From Aliagarivorans taiwanensis DSM 22990 (lineage in GTDB: Bacteria > Pseudomonadota > Gammaproteobacteria > Enterobacterales > Celerinatantimonadaceae), in the NCBI RefSeq assembly GCF_000429505.1, contig NZ_AUBZ01000031.1, positions 1 through 60,595 on the forward strand: a stretch of DNA of 60,595 nucleotides, given 5' to 3'. The notes beneath the pieces are model-generated. The model was not told the DNA's origin. It worked only from the letters and a program-made list of their open reading frames with translations, and made no database searches. Below, one piece after another: positions 16,366-25,629 of the stretch (the stretch's first letter is position 1; every line of letters starts with the position of its first letter). A program made the translations under genes and the position numbers.

Positions 16366-16565
16366 GCGCGACCAGCAGTTTAGACCTTTGTCTAAGGCCG
16401 CTCTCGCTCCAGCAGTAAGTAAGCGCCAGCGATCGCCACGATACGCCCTCAGGCGTCTCGGCAAGTCACGCCACGGCATTGGCTCGCCTGCACAGTTGTT
16501 CATCTTGGTTTATTACTTTAGTGGTAACCTATTGGCTACCGGCAGTAGTTGTAGAGTGGTAGCTG

Positions 16566-17597
16566 ATGATGATCGTGGTCACCTTGATGGTGGGTTTATT
16601 AGGCGCTTGGATTGGCAGGTGGCTCGCCCTGCCGATGGGGGAGCTGTTTGGGGCCTCTAGCGCGGTAGTGGTGTTCCTGAAACTGACCCGGCAGCAAGTG
16701 CGACTGCCACGGCCTTTAATCACCGTAGTGCAGATCATCCTCGGCATCAGCATTGGTCTGTCGATTGGCGTGCAAGAGCTTCTTAGCTCCTTCTCACTAT
16801 TGTTATTCTGCGGCTTGATGCTGTGTATGCTGAGCCAAACCACCGCCAACTATCTGTGGTTGGTGCGGCGCGAAAAATGGCCCTCGTTCGAGGCGATGCT
16901 AGGCGCAGTGCCCGGCGCGCTGGGCGTAGTGCTGATGATTAGCGAATCCCAACAGAACCCTTCCCCCCGAGTTGCCTTCGCCCATTCAGTGCGGCTACTG
17001 CTGTTAATGCTGATGGCTGGCTTTATTGCCAGCGGTGGCGAGGCCGCCGACAACCTAAGCCATCAGCTACTGCAGCAAGATATCCCCCACCTCTTAGTGC
17101 TCGGCGCATTGGCCATACTCGCAGGCAAGCTGGCGGTGCGTTTAGGCATCCCTGCCCCGTATATGCTGACCGCGCTGTTGGTTGCGGCTTTATACAACAG
17201 CTATGTGATGGGCGGCAATGTACTGGTGCCAGTTCCTCTGCTTAGCATGGCGACCTCGATTCTGGGCGTGCTGATGGGCTCTCGGCTGGTGCAAGCCAGC
17301 TGGCGCGAAGCAGGCCGCTACGCCCGCGCCGGACTGTTGATTACCTTACAAGGCGTGCTAATCACCCTCGGCTTTGCCCTGCTGTTTACCTTAGTGACCG
17401 ACAAGCCTTGGCAGGCGCTGTTGCTGGCTTGGGCACCCGGCAGTGTCGAGGCGATGACAGCAGTGGGGCTACTGCTGGGGCTGGAGCCAGCCTTTGTAGC
17501 CATCAGCCATGTAATGCGCTTAACCCTGCTCAACCTGGCACCCGCGCTGTTTAAGCGACCGTTGCAACATAGCTTGCACAAGAGTGAGGCTGGTTAA
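16566..17597 (+). CDS. AbrB-family membrane protein
   Basis: A 343-residue polytopic inner membrane protein of the AbrB family (not the Bacillus AbrB regulator), often annotated as putative ammonia monooxygenase or transporter without proof. It has two repeats of a hydrophobic unit: GLLGAWIGRWLALPMGELFG in the first (about residues 9-28) and ILAGKLAVRLGIPAPYMLTA in the second (about 180-200), plus GAVPGALGVVLMISE and AWAPGSVEAMTAVGLLLG. About ten membrane segments are apparent. Substrate is unknown. It stands alone between ompW and yffB. Confidence 0.75.
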   Translation: MMIVVTLMVGLLGAWIGRWLALPMGELFGASSAVVVFLKLTRQQVRLPRPLITVVQIILGISIGLSIGVQELLSSFSLLLFCGLMLCMLSQTTANYLWLVRREKWPSFEAMLGAVPGALGVVLMISESQQNPSPRVAFAHSVRLLLLMLMAGFIASGGEAADNLSHQLLQQDIPHLLVLGALAILAGKLAVRLGIPAPYMLTALLVAALYNSYVMGGNVLVPVPLLSMATSILGVLMGSRLVQASWREAGRYARAGLLITLQGVLITLGFALLFTLVTDKPWQALLLAWAPGSVEAMTAVGLLLGLEPAFVAISHVMRLTLLNLAPALFKRPLQHSLHKSEAG

Positions 17598-17714
17598 AGT
17601 CTCAGCGTCTATTGAACTTGTTAGCCAGATCAGGCCAGTTGTTAACGTGAAGTTGCTACAGCGCGGCCCAGGTCTTTGCTATCATGCCTGCAACTCTTTC
17701 AACTTGGATGAAAC

Positions 17715-18080
17715 ATGCAACACCCGACTGTTTTTGGTATCAGCAACTGCGACACCATCCGTAAGGCGCGCCGTTGGCTGAGTGACAACGGCATTGATTA
17801 CAGCTTCCATGACTACCGCAAAGACGGTCTGGAACAAGCCCAACTGACCCAGTGGTGCGAAGCCTTGGGCTGGGAAGCGCTACTGAACAAGCGCGGCACC
17901 ACCTTCCGCCAACTGAGCGACGAGCAAAAGGCCGGTCTGGACCAAGCCAAGGCGATTGCCCTGATGCTGGAGCACCCGGCAATGATTAAACGCCCGCTGC
18001 TGGTAGCAGGCGAGCAGCAGCTACTCGGCTTTAAGGCCGACCAGTACCAGCAGTTTTTCGCCGAGGTTGCCAATGACTAA
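17715..18080 (+). CDS. yffB: ArsC/Spx-family protein YffB
   Basis: A 121-residue thioredoxin-fold protein of the ArsC/Spx/MgsR family. [16 protein letters not shown] carries the single N-terminal Cys (about residue 12) typical of YffB-type proteins, and IKRPLLV is the second family mark (about 92-98). It probably acts as a thiol-dependent reductase, but the physiological substrate is not known. Its stop overlaps the start of dapE by 8 bases, the same arrangement as in E. coli and relatives. Confidence 0.85.
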   Translation: MQHPTVFGISNCDTIRKARRWLSDNGIDYSFHDYRKDGLEQAQLTQWCEALGWEALLNKRGTTFRQLSDEQKAGLDQAKAIALMLEHPAMIKRPLLVAGEQQLLGFKADQYQQFFAEVAND

Positions 18081-19215
18081 GCAAGCAGATAGCGCAGTAC
18101 TGACGCTGGCCAAAGAGCTGATCTCACGCCCTTCGGTCACTCCGGAAGATTGTGGCCTACAGGATATGATGGGCGAGCGCCTGTCTCAGCATGGCTTTCA
18201 TATTGAGCCGATGATCTTTGAAGACACCACCAATATGTGGGCCCGCCGCGGTAAAGAGAAGCCACTGTTCTGCTTTGCCGGCCACACCGATGTGGTACCG
18301 CCCGGCCCGGCTGAGCACTGGCACACACCACCGTTTGAGCCAACGGTTATCGATGGCTACCTACACGGCCGTGGCGCTGCCGACATGAAAGGTTCGCTGG
18401 CCGCCATGCAAGTTGCCACCGAGCGCTTTGTTAGCGACTACCCCAACCACAAAGGCTCGATTGCCTTTTTGATTACCTCCGATGAAGAAGGCCCGTTTAT
18501 TAACGGCACCACCCGCGTGGTCGACACCCTGATGGCGCGCAACGAGCTTATTGATGTGTGTTTAGTGGGCGAGCCCTCTTCCACCCACAAAGTTGGCGAT
18601 GTGGTGAAAAACGGCCGTCGCGGCTCGCTAACCGGCGACTTGGTGGTAAAAGGCGTGCAGGGCCACGTGGCCTATCCGCACTTGGCCAGCAACCCGGTGC
18701 ACCTCGCCTCTCCGGCACTGGCCGAGCTGGCTGCCACTCATTGGGATGATGGCAATGCCTTCTTCCCGCCTACCAGCTTCCAGATTGCCAATATCCACGC
18801 TGGCACTGGCGCATCCAACGTGATCCCCGGTGAGCTGAAGGTGCAGTTTAACTTCCGCTACTCCACCGAATCGACTGAAGATCAGCTGATCAAGCGAGTG
18901 CTGAACGTATTGGATGCCCATGGCTTGGACTATGACATCGACTGGACCTACAACGGCCGCCCCTTCCTCACCGAAGAGGGCCCATTCCTGTCTGCAGTCG
19001 GTGATGCGGTCTATAGCGTCACCAAGCAGCAGCCAGAGTTTTTAACCACTGGCGGCACCTCCGACGGTCGCTTTATTGCCAAGATGGGCACCGAAGTGGT
19101 TGAGCTGGGGCCAGTAAACGCCACCATTCACAAGGTGAATGAGTGCGTCAAAGTGGCCGACTTGGAGCAGCTTGAAGAGATGTATTACCAATTATTGGTG
19201 AAGGTACTCGGCTAA
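18073..19215 (+). CDS. dapE: Succinyl-diaminopimelate desuccinylase
   Basis: A 380-residue M20-family metalloenzyme that removes succinate from N-succinyl-L,L-diaminopimelate in lysine and peptidoglycan synthesis. Metal ligands are visible: [13 protein letters not shown] (His, about residue 66), [10 protein letters not shown] (Asp, about 99), SDEEGP (Glu pair, about 133), GEPSS (about 162) and the final NATIHKVNE (His, about 348). ATG 18073 is used rather than the TTG two codons earlier. Translationally coupled to yffB before and to the M15 peptidase gene after (TAATG). Confidence 0.95.
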   Translation: MTKQADSAVLTLAKELISRPSVTPEDCGLQDMMGERLSQHGFHIEPMIFEDTTNMWARRGKEKPLFCFAGHTDVVPPGPAEHWHTPPFEPTVIDGYLHGRGAADMKGSLAAMQVATERFVSDYPNHKGSIAFLITSDEEGPFINGTTRVVDTLMARNELIDVCLVGEPSSTHKVGDVVKNGRRGSLTGDLVVKGVQGHVAYPHLASNPVHLASPALAELAATHWDDGNAFFPPTSFQIANIHAGTGASNVIPGELKVQFNFRYSTESTEDQLIKRVLNVLDAHGLDYDIDWTYNGRPFLTEEGPFLSAVGDAVYSVTKQQPEFLTTGGTSDGRFIAKMGTEVVELGPVNATIHKVNECVKVADLEQLEEMYYQLLVKVLG

Positions 19216-19907
19216 TGCACACACTTGACCCACTCAGCTTAACCGGATTACACCGCGAACACCTGCTGGAAGACGCCGAACTGGGCTGGGTCAACCGTGC
19301 AGTTATCGATGACCTACGCAGGCTGCGCCAAGCCGCCCGTCGCGATGGCTTAGCACTTGAGGTATTCAGTGGCTTTCGCGACTTTAATGCTCAGGCGCGG
19401 ATCTGGAACGCCAAATGGCTGGGCCAGCGCACCCTGCTCGATGACCAAAGCCAAGCTTTGGATTACAGCAGCCTTAGCGAGAGCGAGCGCTTACACGCCA
19501 TTTTACGCTGGTCGGCCCTGCCCGGGGCCAGTCGCCACCATTGGGGCACCGATTTCGACCTCTACTCGCCGGCACTACTGGCTGAAGGTGAGCGCTTGGA
19601 ATTAATTCAACCTGAGTATCAAGCTGGCGGCTGCCAATCACCATTGGCCCGCTGGCTGGAGCAACATGCCGCAGAGTACGGCTTCTTTTATCCCTATCAG
19701 CGCGATTTGGGTGGCGTAGCATTTGAGCCTTGGCACCTTAGCCATTATAGTTGCGCCCAATCTTACTTAGCGGCGCTCACCCCCGAGCTGTTAGCCGAGG
19801 TACTTACCAGCCATCCGATTGAGGGCAGCGAGCTGGTTGCCGCTGAGCTAAGCACGATTTTCACGCGTTATATCACCAATATCTGTTTACCGGAGCCATC
19901 ATGCTAA
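19215..19907 (+). CDS. M15-family D-alanyl-D-alanine carboxypeptidase
   Basis: A 230-residue zinc peptidase of the VanY/M15B type that trims D-Ala from peptidoglycan peptides. The zinc motif is SRHHWGTDFD (about residues 106-115), and the catalytic Glu and third ligand are in FEPWHLSHY (about 172-180). No clear signal peptide is seen, so the location is uncertain. The start overlaps the dapE stop by one base, and the stop overlaps the next gene, giving a four-gene operon. Confidence 0.85.
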   Translation: MHTLDPLSLTGLHREHLLEDAELGWVNRAVIDDLRRLRQAARRDGLALEVFSGFRDFNAQARIWNAKWLGQRTLLDDQSQALDYSSLSESERLHAILRWSALPGASRHHWGTDFDLYSPALLAEGERLELIQPEYQAGGCQSPLARWLEQHAAEYGFFYPYQRDLGGVAFEPWHLSHYSCAQSYLAALTPELLAEVLTSHPIEGSELVAAELSTIFTRYITNICLPEPSC

Positions 19908-20602
19908 ATCTTTACCCCAGCCTGTTTGTTGCCCTCAGCGGCAGTGCCGCCGTGGCGTTTTTACTGCAGATGGTGGTACTGAGACATGGTGAGCTGTGCG
20001 CCGGCCAACGCGCCCGGGTACAGGGTCAGTTCACCACCATTACCAGCTGCGCCACCTTGGGCGCGCTGTGTGCCTTTGAGGCGGGCCAAGCCTTTTGGCA
20101 AACCGGTCTGTTGATTGTGGCCGCGGTAATGGGCTGGGGCATGAGCTGGAAACTCTCTAAGCTGCGCATCAAGCAAAGCCTCGACCAAAACTGGTGGTGG
20201 CTGCTGGGCGCGCCGCTGTGCCTAAATGCCTTGGCGGTGGTAGTTGCCAATCCGTTTTTACTGTTCGCCTTTGCCCTTAGCGGTGCCAGCCTCGGTCATT
20301 GGCTGCTCGTTAAGGCCAAGCATCGCTTGAGCGCCTTCGACAAGATCCTGCCCTTTGCCGGGATTCTGTTTGGTATGCTCAGCATGTCCAGCGCAGCACT
20401 GGCGCTATGGTTGGGTGCCGATCGCGCGGCGATGGCCGAGTACCAGCAAGGCTTTATGATCTTCGCGGTGTTGCTGCTCTCCAGCGTGCTGCTATGGCTG
20501 CTGCCGATGTTTCGCGATATCAAACCCGCCGCCAGTGCCTTGGTGGTGGTCATGCTGGGCACCCTTGCCAGCACCGTACAGCTGCAAAACCTGTTAAGCT
20601 AG
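19901..20602 (+). CDS. Uncharacterised polytopic membrane protein
   Basis: A 233-residue hydrophobic protein with about seven membrane segments (for example LFVALSGSAAVAFLLQMVVL, WWWLLGAPLCLNALAVVVAN, ILPFAGILFGMLSMSSAALA, ALVVVMLGTLASTVQL). No family is recognised. It overlaps the M15 peptidase gene by 7 bases, so it belongs to the dapE operon. Confidence 0.65.
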   Translation: MLNLYPSLFVALSGSAAVAFLLQMVVLRHGELCAGQRARVQGQFTTITSCATLGALCAFEAGQAFWQTGLLIVAAVMGWGMSWKLSKLRIKQSLDQNWWWLLGAPLCLNALAVVVANPFLLFAFALSGASLGHWLLVKAKHRLSAFDKILPFAGILFGMLSMSSAALALWLGADRAAMAEYQQGFMIFAVLLLSSVLLWLLPMFRDIKPAASALVVVMLGTLASTVQLQNLLS

Positions 20603-20627
20603 CCGGTACAGGGGCAACACCCGCCCA

Positions 20628-20673
20628 TACCAATCTGGATAAGTTAATGTTCAGTTACTTATGTAGATTGGCA
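20628..20673. repeat. Short inverted-repeat element (TACCAATC type)
   Basis: TACCAATCTGGATAAGT (20628-20644) and ACTTATGTAGATTGGCA (20657-20673) form arms with 14 of 17 matches. The ends match those of the longer element at 59618-59775, including CAGTTACTTAT near the right end, so this looks like a shortened copy. It sits just before the DUF2897 gene. Confidence 0.7.
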
Positions 20674-20689
20674 TCATTCAGGAGGCAAC

Positions 20690-20893
20690 ATGGAAGAGCC
20701 GTTCAGCCTTTGGCAAGCACTGCTAATTATTGTGGTAGTGATTGGGGTTATCCTCAGCAATATCATGGCACTTCGCCGCATGGGTGGATTTCGCATCACC
20801 CCGGAGCTGAAAAAAAAGATCCAGTCAAACAATAAAAAGGCCGACGATTGGGAAAAGGATGATTGGGACAAAGATGAAAAAGAGAGGGACTAG
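20690..20893 (+). CDS. DUF2897 family small membrane protein
   Basis: A 67-residue protein with one membrane helix (LWQALLIIVVVIGVILSNIM, about residues 7-26) and a charged tail of Lys and Asp (ADDWEKDDWDKDEKERD). It fits DUF2897, small proteins of unknown function in Shewanella, Vibrio and relatives. GGAGG stands 5 bases before the ATG. Confidence 0.8.
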   Translation: MEEPFSLWQALLIIVVVIGVILSNIMALRRMGGFRITPELKKKIQSNNKKADDWEKDDWDKDEKERD

Positions 20894-20928
20894 GCCCTCT
20901 CTTATTATTTGGATATACCCGAACTTCC

Positions 20929-22056
20929 TTACTGACTCGCCAACTCAACCGACTCCTGTAGCCGCTTCACCATCTGATTGACCGCCTGTAACTGCACTGC
21001 GTCTTTGCGGTAAAAACTCTTATGGTTGCCGGTATAGCCCCACCAGTCCCAGCAGCCATTCGGGTTTGAGCCAGCCCGCGCCTTCACCTGTGGATAGAGC
21101 ATGATCAGTTGGTTGGTATCGGCCATACGGCGATAACCGGTGTGCTCGATATACTTCATGCCGAAGGTGCCATTCTGCGTATCGCTGTACTCGACGCCCT
21201 GCTTACAGCCATGGAACACCACGTGAATGCTGCAGTTCTCGGCGCTTTGCTGACAACTCGGCGGCACATACACATAGCCGGTTTCGCTAAAGCTGCTCTT
21301 ATCTCGGGCTAAGTCCGAGTCTTTGACAAACTCGAACTGGTTAAAGGCGATCAACTCGCCTTGGGGCGACTCAGAGGGGGGATTGGTTTGCTGATAGATA
21401 TGATCCAGCAGCGCTTGTGCTTGATAGTAGTCGTCCTGCTCGCAGTAGTTGATATAGGGCGATTGGGTAATCTCGCACTGGTTGTTGACCTCACTATCCG
21501 GCAAATCGGTAATAAAAGCGTGCCCGGCAGGTAGGTCTTGGACAAACTGCATGCTTTGCTCATCCACCCCAAAGGCCAGATAGAGCTCTTTGGTGCCCAC
21601 CACCACTGGTGGCTTCACGGTTTTATCGTCGATGCCAGTAAACACGTAGACCCTATCCTTGCTCAGGTTGCTGGTAGGATCGATCTCCCCTTTCTTCTCA
21701 GCACGCTTTGATAGGTCGAGAAACGCACGGGTGGGCGGCACCTTGCCACCATTGCTTAGATACATGCAGTTTTGCAGGGCCTTGGTCAGGGTCGGCAGCA
21801 AGCTGCTATCGCCGTTCACACAATTCCACGGACCACCCGCAACAACACCTGCACCGATGGTTTCGGCGCTGAATGCCACGTGGTACTGCACCGCCATAAA
21901 AGCGCCCGAGGATAAGCCTGACACTGAAGTGCCCTGGGTATCGGCCCCCATCTGCGGCAACATAGCGGGGCTGGCATTGGCTTGCCACGTGCCTATCGCG
22001 GCACTCAGCAACAAGCAGGAAATTGCATTTCGGGTAAAGCCTAAGTTCGAGCGTTC
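20929..22056 (-). CDS. Secreted polyhydroxybutyrate-depolymerase-like esterase
   Basis: A 375-residue secreted alpha/beta hydrolase resembling extracellular poly(3-hydroxybutyrate) depolymerases with the type 2 catalytic domain. ATG 22056 gives a signal peptide (CLLLSAAIGTWQANA); ten extra codons upstream are not needed. The nucleophile is in SGLSSGAFMAVQ (GxSxG, about residue 49). The C-terminal half has VVFHGCKQG (oxyanion side), YPQVKARAGSNPNGCWDWWG and the likely His in YTGNHKSFYRKD. No separate substrate-binding domain is attached, so the true substrate may be a short polyester or another ester. Confidence 0.8.
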   Translation of the reverse strand, partial: ERSNLGFTRNAISCLLLSAAIGTWQANASPAMLPQMGADTQGTSVSGLSSGAFMAVQYHVAFSAETIGAGVVAGGPWNCVNGDSSLLPTLTKALQNCMYLSNGGKVPPTRAFLDLSKRAEKKGEIDPTSNLSKDRVYVFTGIDDKTVKPPVVVGTKELYLAFGVDEQSMQFVQDLPAGHAFITDLPDSEVNNQCEITQSPYINYCEQDDYYQAQALLDHIYQQTNPPSESPQGELIAFNQFEFVKDSDLARDKSSFSETGYVYVPPSCQQSAENCSIHVVFHGCKQGVEYSDTQNGTFGMKYIEHTGYRRMADTNQLIMLYPQVKARAGSNPNGCWDWWGYTGNHKSFYRKDAVQLQAVNQMVKRLQESVELASQ

Positions 22057-22595
22057 CATTTGGGCAGTCCTTTTTAATGAAGTCACCCACTAAAGCCAGC
22101 TTATATTGACCTTGTTACCACTTAATCAAAGCGTGGTAGATACCGCAGCAAACGGCGGGCTTATAAAGCGATGGATAGCACCGGACTAAAAGAAAAATAC
22201 CAGTCTTCAGCCGATAGGCTGAAGACTGGCAAAGGACGAATGGGGACAGGTTCACGGCAAGACTAACTAACCAACCTCGCAAACTTCTAATCGTTAGCCA
22301 CTACGACCTGTCCACTGCGAGGCTGTTGCAATCGTTGGCACGTCTTTAGGCTGCAATTATTAACTTATTTGATAGTTACGTTTTGCTGCACAGCCTGCAT
22401 TTTTGTGAACTCTTTCGCGAACTTGTAGTTAGATAAAGCGAATCAGACTCAATTAATCGAGCGACATGCCCAGCGAGAGAGCGATGAAGAGAAAAGGCTA
22501 AACGGAAGAGTAACTAGCAGAAGTGCTACCAGGTGTGAGCTGGCGATAGGGCCTAAAGCCCTACCGCACGACTATTTAAGATCGAAAGTTAGTAT
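22057..22595. other. Intergenic region with structured repeats
   Basis: These 539 bases lack a credible gene. A perfect hairpin (22200-22229, listed separately) is followed by a stretch with nested pairings: GGACAGGT with ACCTGTCC (about 22,243 and 22,307) and CCTCGCA with TGCGAGG (about 22,275 and 22,316). The rest (22,330-22,560) shows nothing recognised. Confidence 0.5.
22192..22229 (-). terminator. Perfect 13-bp hairpin with T-rich tail on the minus strand
   Basis: CCAGTCTTCAGCC-GATA-GGCTGAAGACTGG (22200-22229); on the minus strand it is followed by TATTTTTCTTTTAG. It lies about 370 bases past the msrQ stop, so it may end a long msrPQ transcript or a small RNA, or be part of a repeat element. 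Confidence 0.5.
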
Positions 22596-23216
22596 TTAAG
22601 AGCGAAAACTGAGCAGCCAACGCTGCACCTGTAGCCGCTTCCACAGCAGCAGTGCCACCACCAGCACGAGATACAGAGCAGGTTCCTGCCAGCCGGATTT
22701 CAGTGACCACCAGTAGTGCCAGATCACCAGCAACGCGGTAGGGAACAACAAGCCATGCAACTGCAGCCAACGTTTGCCCAACTTAGATTGAATCGACCGG
22801 AACGACGTGAGGCTCAGCGCCAGCAATACCACAAAGCAGAGCATTCCCAGCCAGATATAGGGGCGTTTGGCGAGTTCGGTGATAAACAGTTGTAGCGATA
22901 AGCCCAACTCAAGCAGCCAATAAGCCAACACATGGGCCAGTGCATAGAACGCCACATACAGACCAATCATCCGTCGAAACTTCAGCAGTGCTGGCAAGCG
23001 ATAGCGGCGCGACAATTGCGCCAGCAATAGTGTCAGTATCAACACATGTAGCGCAGTCTCTGCCAAAAAGTGGATGATCGCCTGTACCGGGTCGCCGCCC
23101 CAGCTTTGGCTGGTAACGGCCAGTACCATGTACAACAGGGGCAACAACAACAGGGTGTGTAGGCCAACTTTGTAGGCCAAGGTATGCTTGGCCAGATGCT
23201 GATTAAACTGCTTCAT
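22596..23216 (-). CDS. msrQ: MsrQ, heme-binding membrane subunit of the MsrPQ system
   Basis: A 206-residue protein with about six membrane helices of the ferric-reductase-like fold. MsrQ (YedZ) passes quinol electrons through heme to periplasmic MsrP for repair of oxidised methionine. His residues on helices are visible in FLAETALHVLILTLLLAQ, YALAHVLAYWLLE and LQLHGLLFPTALLVIWHYWW. It lies 17 bases downstream of msrP on the same strand. Confidence 0.93.
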   Translation of the reverse strand: MKQFNQHLAKHTLAYKVGLHTLLLLPLLYMVLAVTSQSWGGDPVQAIIHFLAETALHVLILTLLLAQLSRRYRLPALLKFRRMIGLYVAFYALAHVLAYWLLELGLSLQLFITELAKRPYIWLGMLCFVVLLALSLTSFRSIQSKLGKRWLQLHGLLFPTALLVIWHYWWSLKSGWQEPALYLVLVVALLLWKRLQVQRWLLSFRS

Positions 23217-23233
23217 ACCTCGATTAACCTGCG

Positions 23234-24238
23234 CTAGTAAAACTTGGTTAAGTCCATGCCTTTGTATAGGTTAGCCACCAAATGGCCGTAGCCATTAAAT
23301 GGCTCGGTGGGAATACGGGTGCGCCCCAACAAACCTGAGTCGTCGATGCGCCGCTCAGTTGCCTGAGTCCAGCGCGGGTGGTCCACCGCCGGGTTTACAT
23401 TGGCGTAGAAGCCATATTCATGGGGCGCTAGCAGATTCCAGGTGGTGGTTGGCTGGCGGTCGGTCAAGCGGATCCGTACAATCGACTTGATGCTCTTAAA
23501 GCCATACTTCCACGGCACTACCAAGCGGATTGGCGCGCCGTTTTGTGGTGGCAGGGTTGTGCCATACATGCCCACGGCCAGCATGGTTAGCGGGTGCATC
23601 GCCTCATCGAGACGCAGCCCTTCCACATAGGGGTAGTCAATACCACCACCGATACGTCGACTCTTCTGCCCGGGCATCTGCTCTGGATCGTAGAGGGTTT
23701 CAAAGGCCACATACTTGGCATCGCTCTTAGGGCTGGCTTGGGCCAGTATGTCACTGAGCGAAAAGCCCACCCAAGGGATCACCATCGACCACGCCTCCAC
23801 ACAGCGCAACCGGTAGATCCGCTGCTCTAGCGGGCGAGCAAACAAGTCGTCGTAATCCAGGGTCAACGGCTTATCCACTAAGCCGTCGATGCGTAGCGTC
23901 CAGGGCTCGACCTTAAAGCCTTGGGCATTCTCAGCCGGGTCATTCTTGGCGGTACCAAACTCGTAGAAGTTATTGTGGGAGATGGCTTTGCTCTCGGGCG
24001 TTAACCCGTCTTTATGCTCTGGAGGAATATCATCGAACTGCAGCGGTTGGCGGACAAAGCTTGCTTGGTCATCTCCGCCGCCGAACAAGAAGGCATTGGC
24101 AGGAGCCGATTGCGCTAATAAGGTACCCGCGCCTAAAAAGCCCATGGATTTGAGCAGGCTACGCCGCTCTTTGTAGATGTGCTCAGGGGTAACGGCCAAC
24201 TCCGGCTCTTCCCAGGGACGGTTCTTTTTAATAAACAT
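23234..24238 (-). CDS. msrP: MsrP, periplasmic methionine sulfoxide reductase catalytic subunit
   Basis: A 334-residue molybdopterin enzyme (YedY) that reduces methionine sulfoxide in periplasmic proteins. A Tat signal is present: [10 protein letters not shown] followed by [31 protein letters not shown] holds the Cys that binds molybdenum (about residue 146), and [15 protein letters not shown] is a cofactor-domain mark. Paired with msrQ. Length is as expected for the family. Confidence 0.95.
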   Translation of the reverse strand: MFIKKNRPWEEPELAVTPEHIYKERRSLLKSMGFLGAGTLLAQSAPANAFLFGGGDDQASFVRQPLQFDDIPPEHKDGLTPESKAISHNNFYEFGTAKNDPAENAQGFKVEPWTLRIDGLVDKPLTLDYDDLFARPLEQRIYRLRCVEAWSMVIPWVGFSLSDILAQASPKSDAKYVAFETLYDPEQMPGQKSRRIGGGIDYPYVEGLRLDEAMHPLTMLAVGMYGTTLPPQNGAPIRLVVPWKYGFKSIKSIVRIRLTDRQPTTTWNLLAPHEYGFYANVNPAVDHPRWTQATERRIDDSGLLGRTRIPTEPFNGYGHLVANLYKGMDLTKFY

Positions 24239-24327
24239 AGGGCTCCCAAACTGGTCAGTGTCTACATTGCTATACGGGTATATGTAATAGCTTAGACCTG
24301 CCAGTCAGGGAGAACATTTCATTTAAT

Positions 24328-25629
24328 TCAATGAGATTGCTGTCTATCCACCGTTTGCATACTGTCGTAAACGGCGCACACCTCTTGGCCGGTGAGGTAA
24401 CGGCGTAGCATATCCAACGCCACATAGGCCGATACCAGTCGCACCGCCGAGCGCGAACGACCCGCCAGTTTTAGCCGCTGGCTAAAGCATTGATCAGGGG
24501 TAGCCAGCGCGAAACACACCGTGCCGACCGGCTTCTCATCCGAGCCACCACCAGGGCCTGCCACACCAGTGACCGACAGGGCAATATCCGCCCCGCTGTT
24601 GGTTAGCGCACCTTTGGCCATGGCCTGCGCCACCTCGATGGAAACCGCACCGAAGGATTCGAGCAAGGCTTCGTCGACACCCAAACACTCCATCTTGGCC
24701 TGATTGCTGTAGGTAACAAAGCCGCGCTCCAGATAGGCGGAGCTGCCGGGGATCGCCACCAGCTCGCTGGCTATCAACCCGCCGGTGCATGACTCGGCTA
24801 AGGCCAGCTTAGCTTTGGCAGCAATCAGCAGCTCGCCAAGGTACTTACTCCAATCACCGCGGTCTTCGCTAAACACATGGCTACCAAGTTCCTCGGCTAA
24901 CTGCTGGGCAGTGGTCGCGAATTCGGGTTGGTTAGTATCACCAAACAGCTTAACCTCGATGGTGGGTCGGGCGGAGCGGTAGCCCAAACGCATGCCCTGT
25001 GGCAGCGCCATACTATCCAAACGATCGCTTAACGACGACTCGGACAGGCCGAAGGTGTAGAAGCGCTTCACTCCCAACTGCTGGCCTTGCTGCTGTTGTT
25101 GCTCTTGCTGCTGATACGCAGAGAGCAGCGGGAACCAGTAGTCGCTTAGCATACGCTTAAACTCGCTCGGCACCCCCGGGGTGAATAGCAGGCGGGCGCC
25201 ATGGTGCCCGACCACAAAGCCACAGGCAGTGCCGATGGGGTTGTCCACCAGCTCTGCCCCCTCAGGCAGCATGGCTTGTTTAACGTTGCTCTGTGGCATG
25301 CTCTTGCCCTGCGCGTCATACCAGCCCTGCAGCTTGTCCAGCCAATCATCAAAGCAGACTAGTGGCTTACCAACCAACTTGGCTGCGGCCGCAGCGCTAA
25401 GATCGTCCGAGGTCGGCCCCAACCCGCCGTTAACGATGACCCAATCCGCGCGCTTGGCGGCTTGGTCCATGGCATCGATGATATCAACAAGGTCATCCGC
25501 TACGGTTTGGCGACGGCTGAATTTCAGCCCGCACTCAGCCAGCTGCTGACCAAGCCAGCCAGCGTTGCTGTCAAGAATATCGCCTTGGAGCACCTCATCG
25601 CCGGTGCTCAGCATTTCAATCTTTAGCAC
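24328..25629 (-). CDS. cinA: CinA-family nicotinamide-nucleotide amidohydrolase
   Basis: A 433-residue two-domain protein: an N-terminal molybdopterin-binding-like COG1058 domain (MLKIEMLSTGDEVLQGDILD and VIVNGGLGPTSDDLS) and a C-terminal PncC amidohydrolase domain (ALAESCTGGLIASELVAIPG, about residue 282; SVTGVAGPGGGSDEKPVGT, about 353). It deamidates NMN in pyridine nucleotide salvage. The start is GTG 25629, overlapping the ltaE stop by one base. A Gln-rich insert (QQQEQQQQQGQQ, about residues 169-183) separates the domains. Confidence 0.9.
   Translation of the reverse strand: MLKIEMLSTGDEVLQGDILDSNAGWLGQQLAECGLKFSRRQTVADDLVDIIDAMDQAAKRADWVIVNGGLGPTSDDLSAAAAAKLVGKPLVCFDDWLDKLQGWYDAQGKSMPQSNVKQAMLPEGAELVDNPIGTACGFVVGHHGARLLFTPGVPSEFKRMLSDYWFPLLSAYQQQEQQQQQGQQLGVKRFYTFGLSESSLSDRLDSMALPQGMRLGYRSARPTIEVKLFGDTNQPEFATTAQQLAEELGSHVFSEDRGDWSKYLGELLIAAKAKLALAESCTGGLIASELVAIPGSSAYLERGFVTYSNQAKMECLGVDEALLESFGAVSIEVAQAMAKGALTNSGADIALSVTGVAGPGGGSDEKPVGTVCFALATPDQCFSQRLKLAGRSRSAVRLVSAYVALDMLRRYLTGQEVCAVYDSMQTVDRQQSH

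Noticed and set aside
25085-25130. CAG/CAA-type run in cinA as a possible phase-variable repeat
   Set aside because: The Gln codons are irregular with no uniform short repeat, and a change by whole codons would not shift the frame; it looks like a plain linker.
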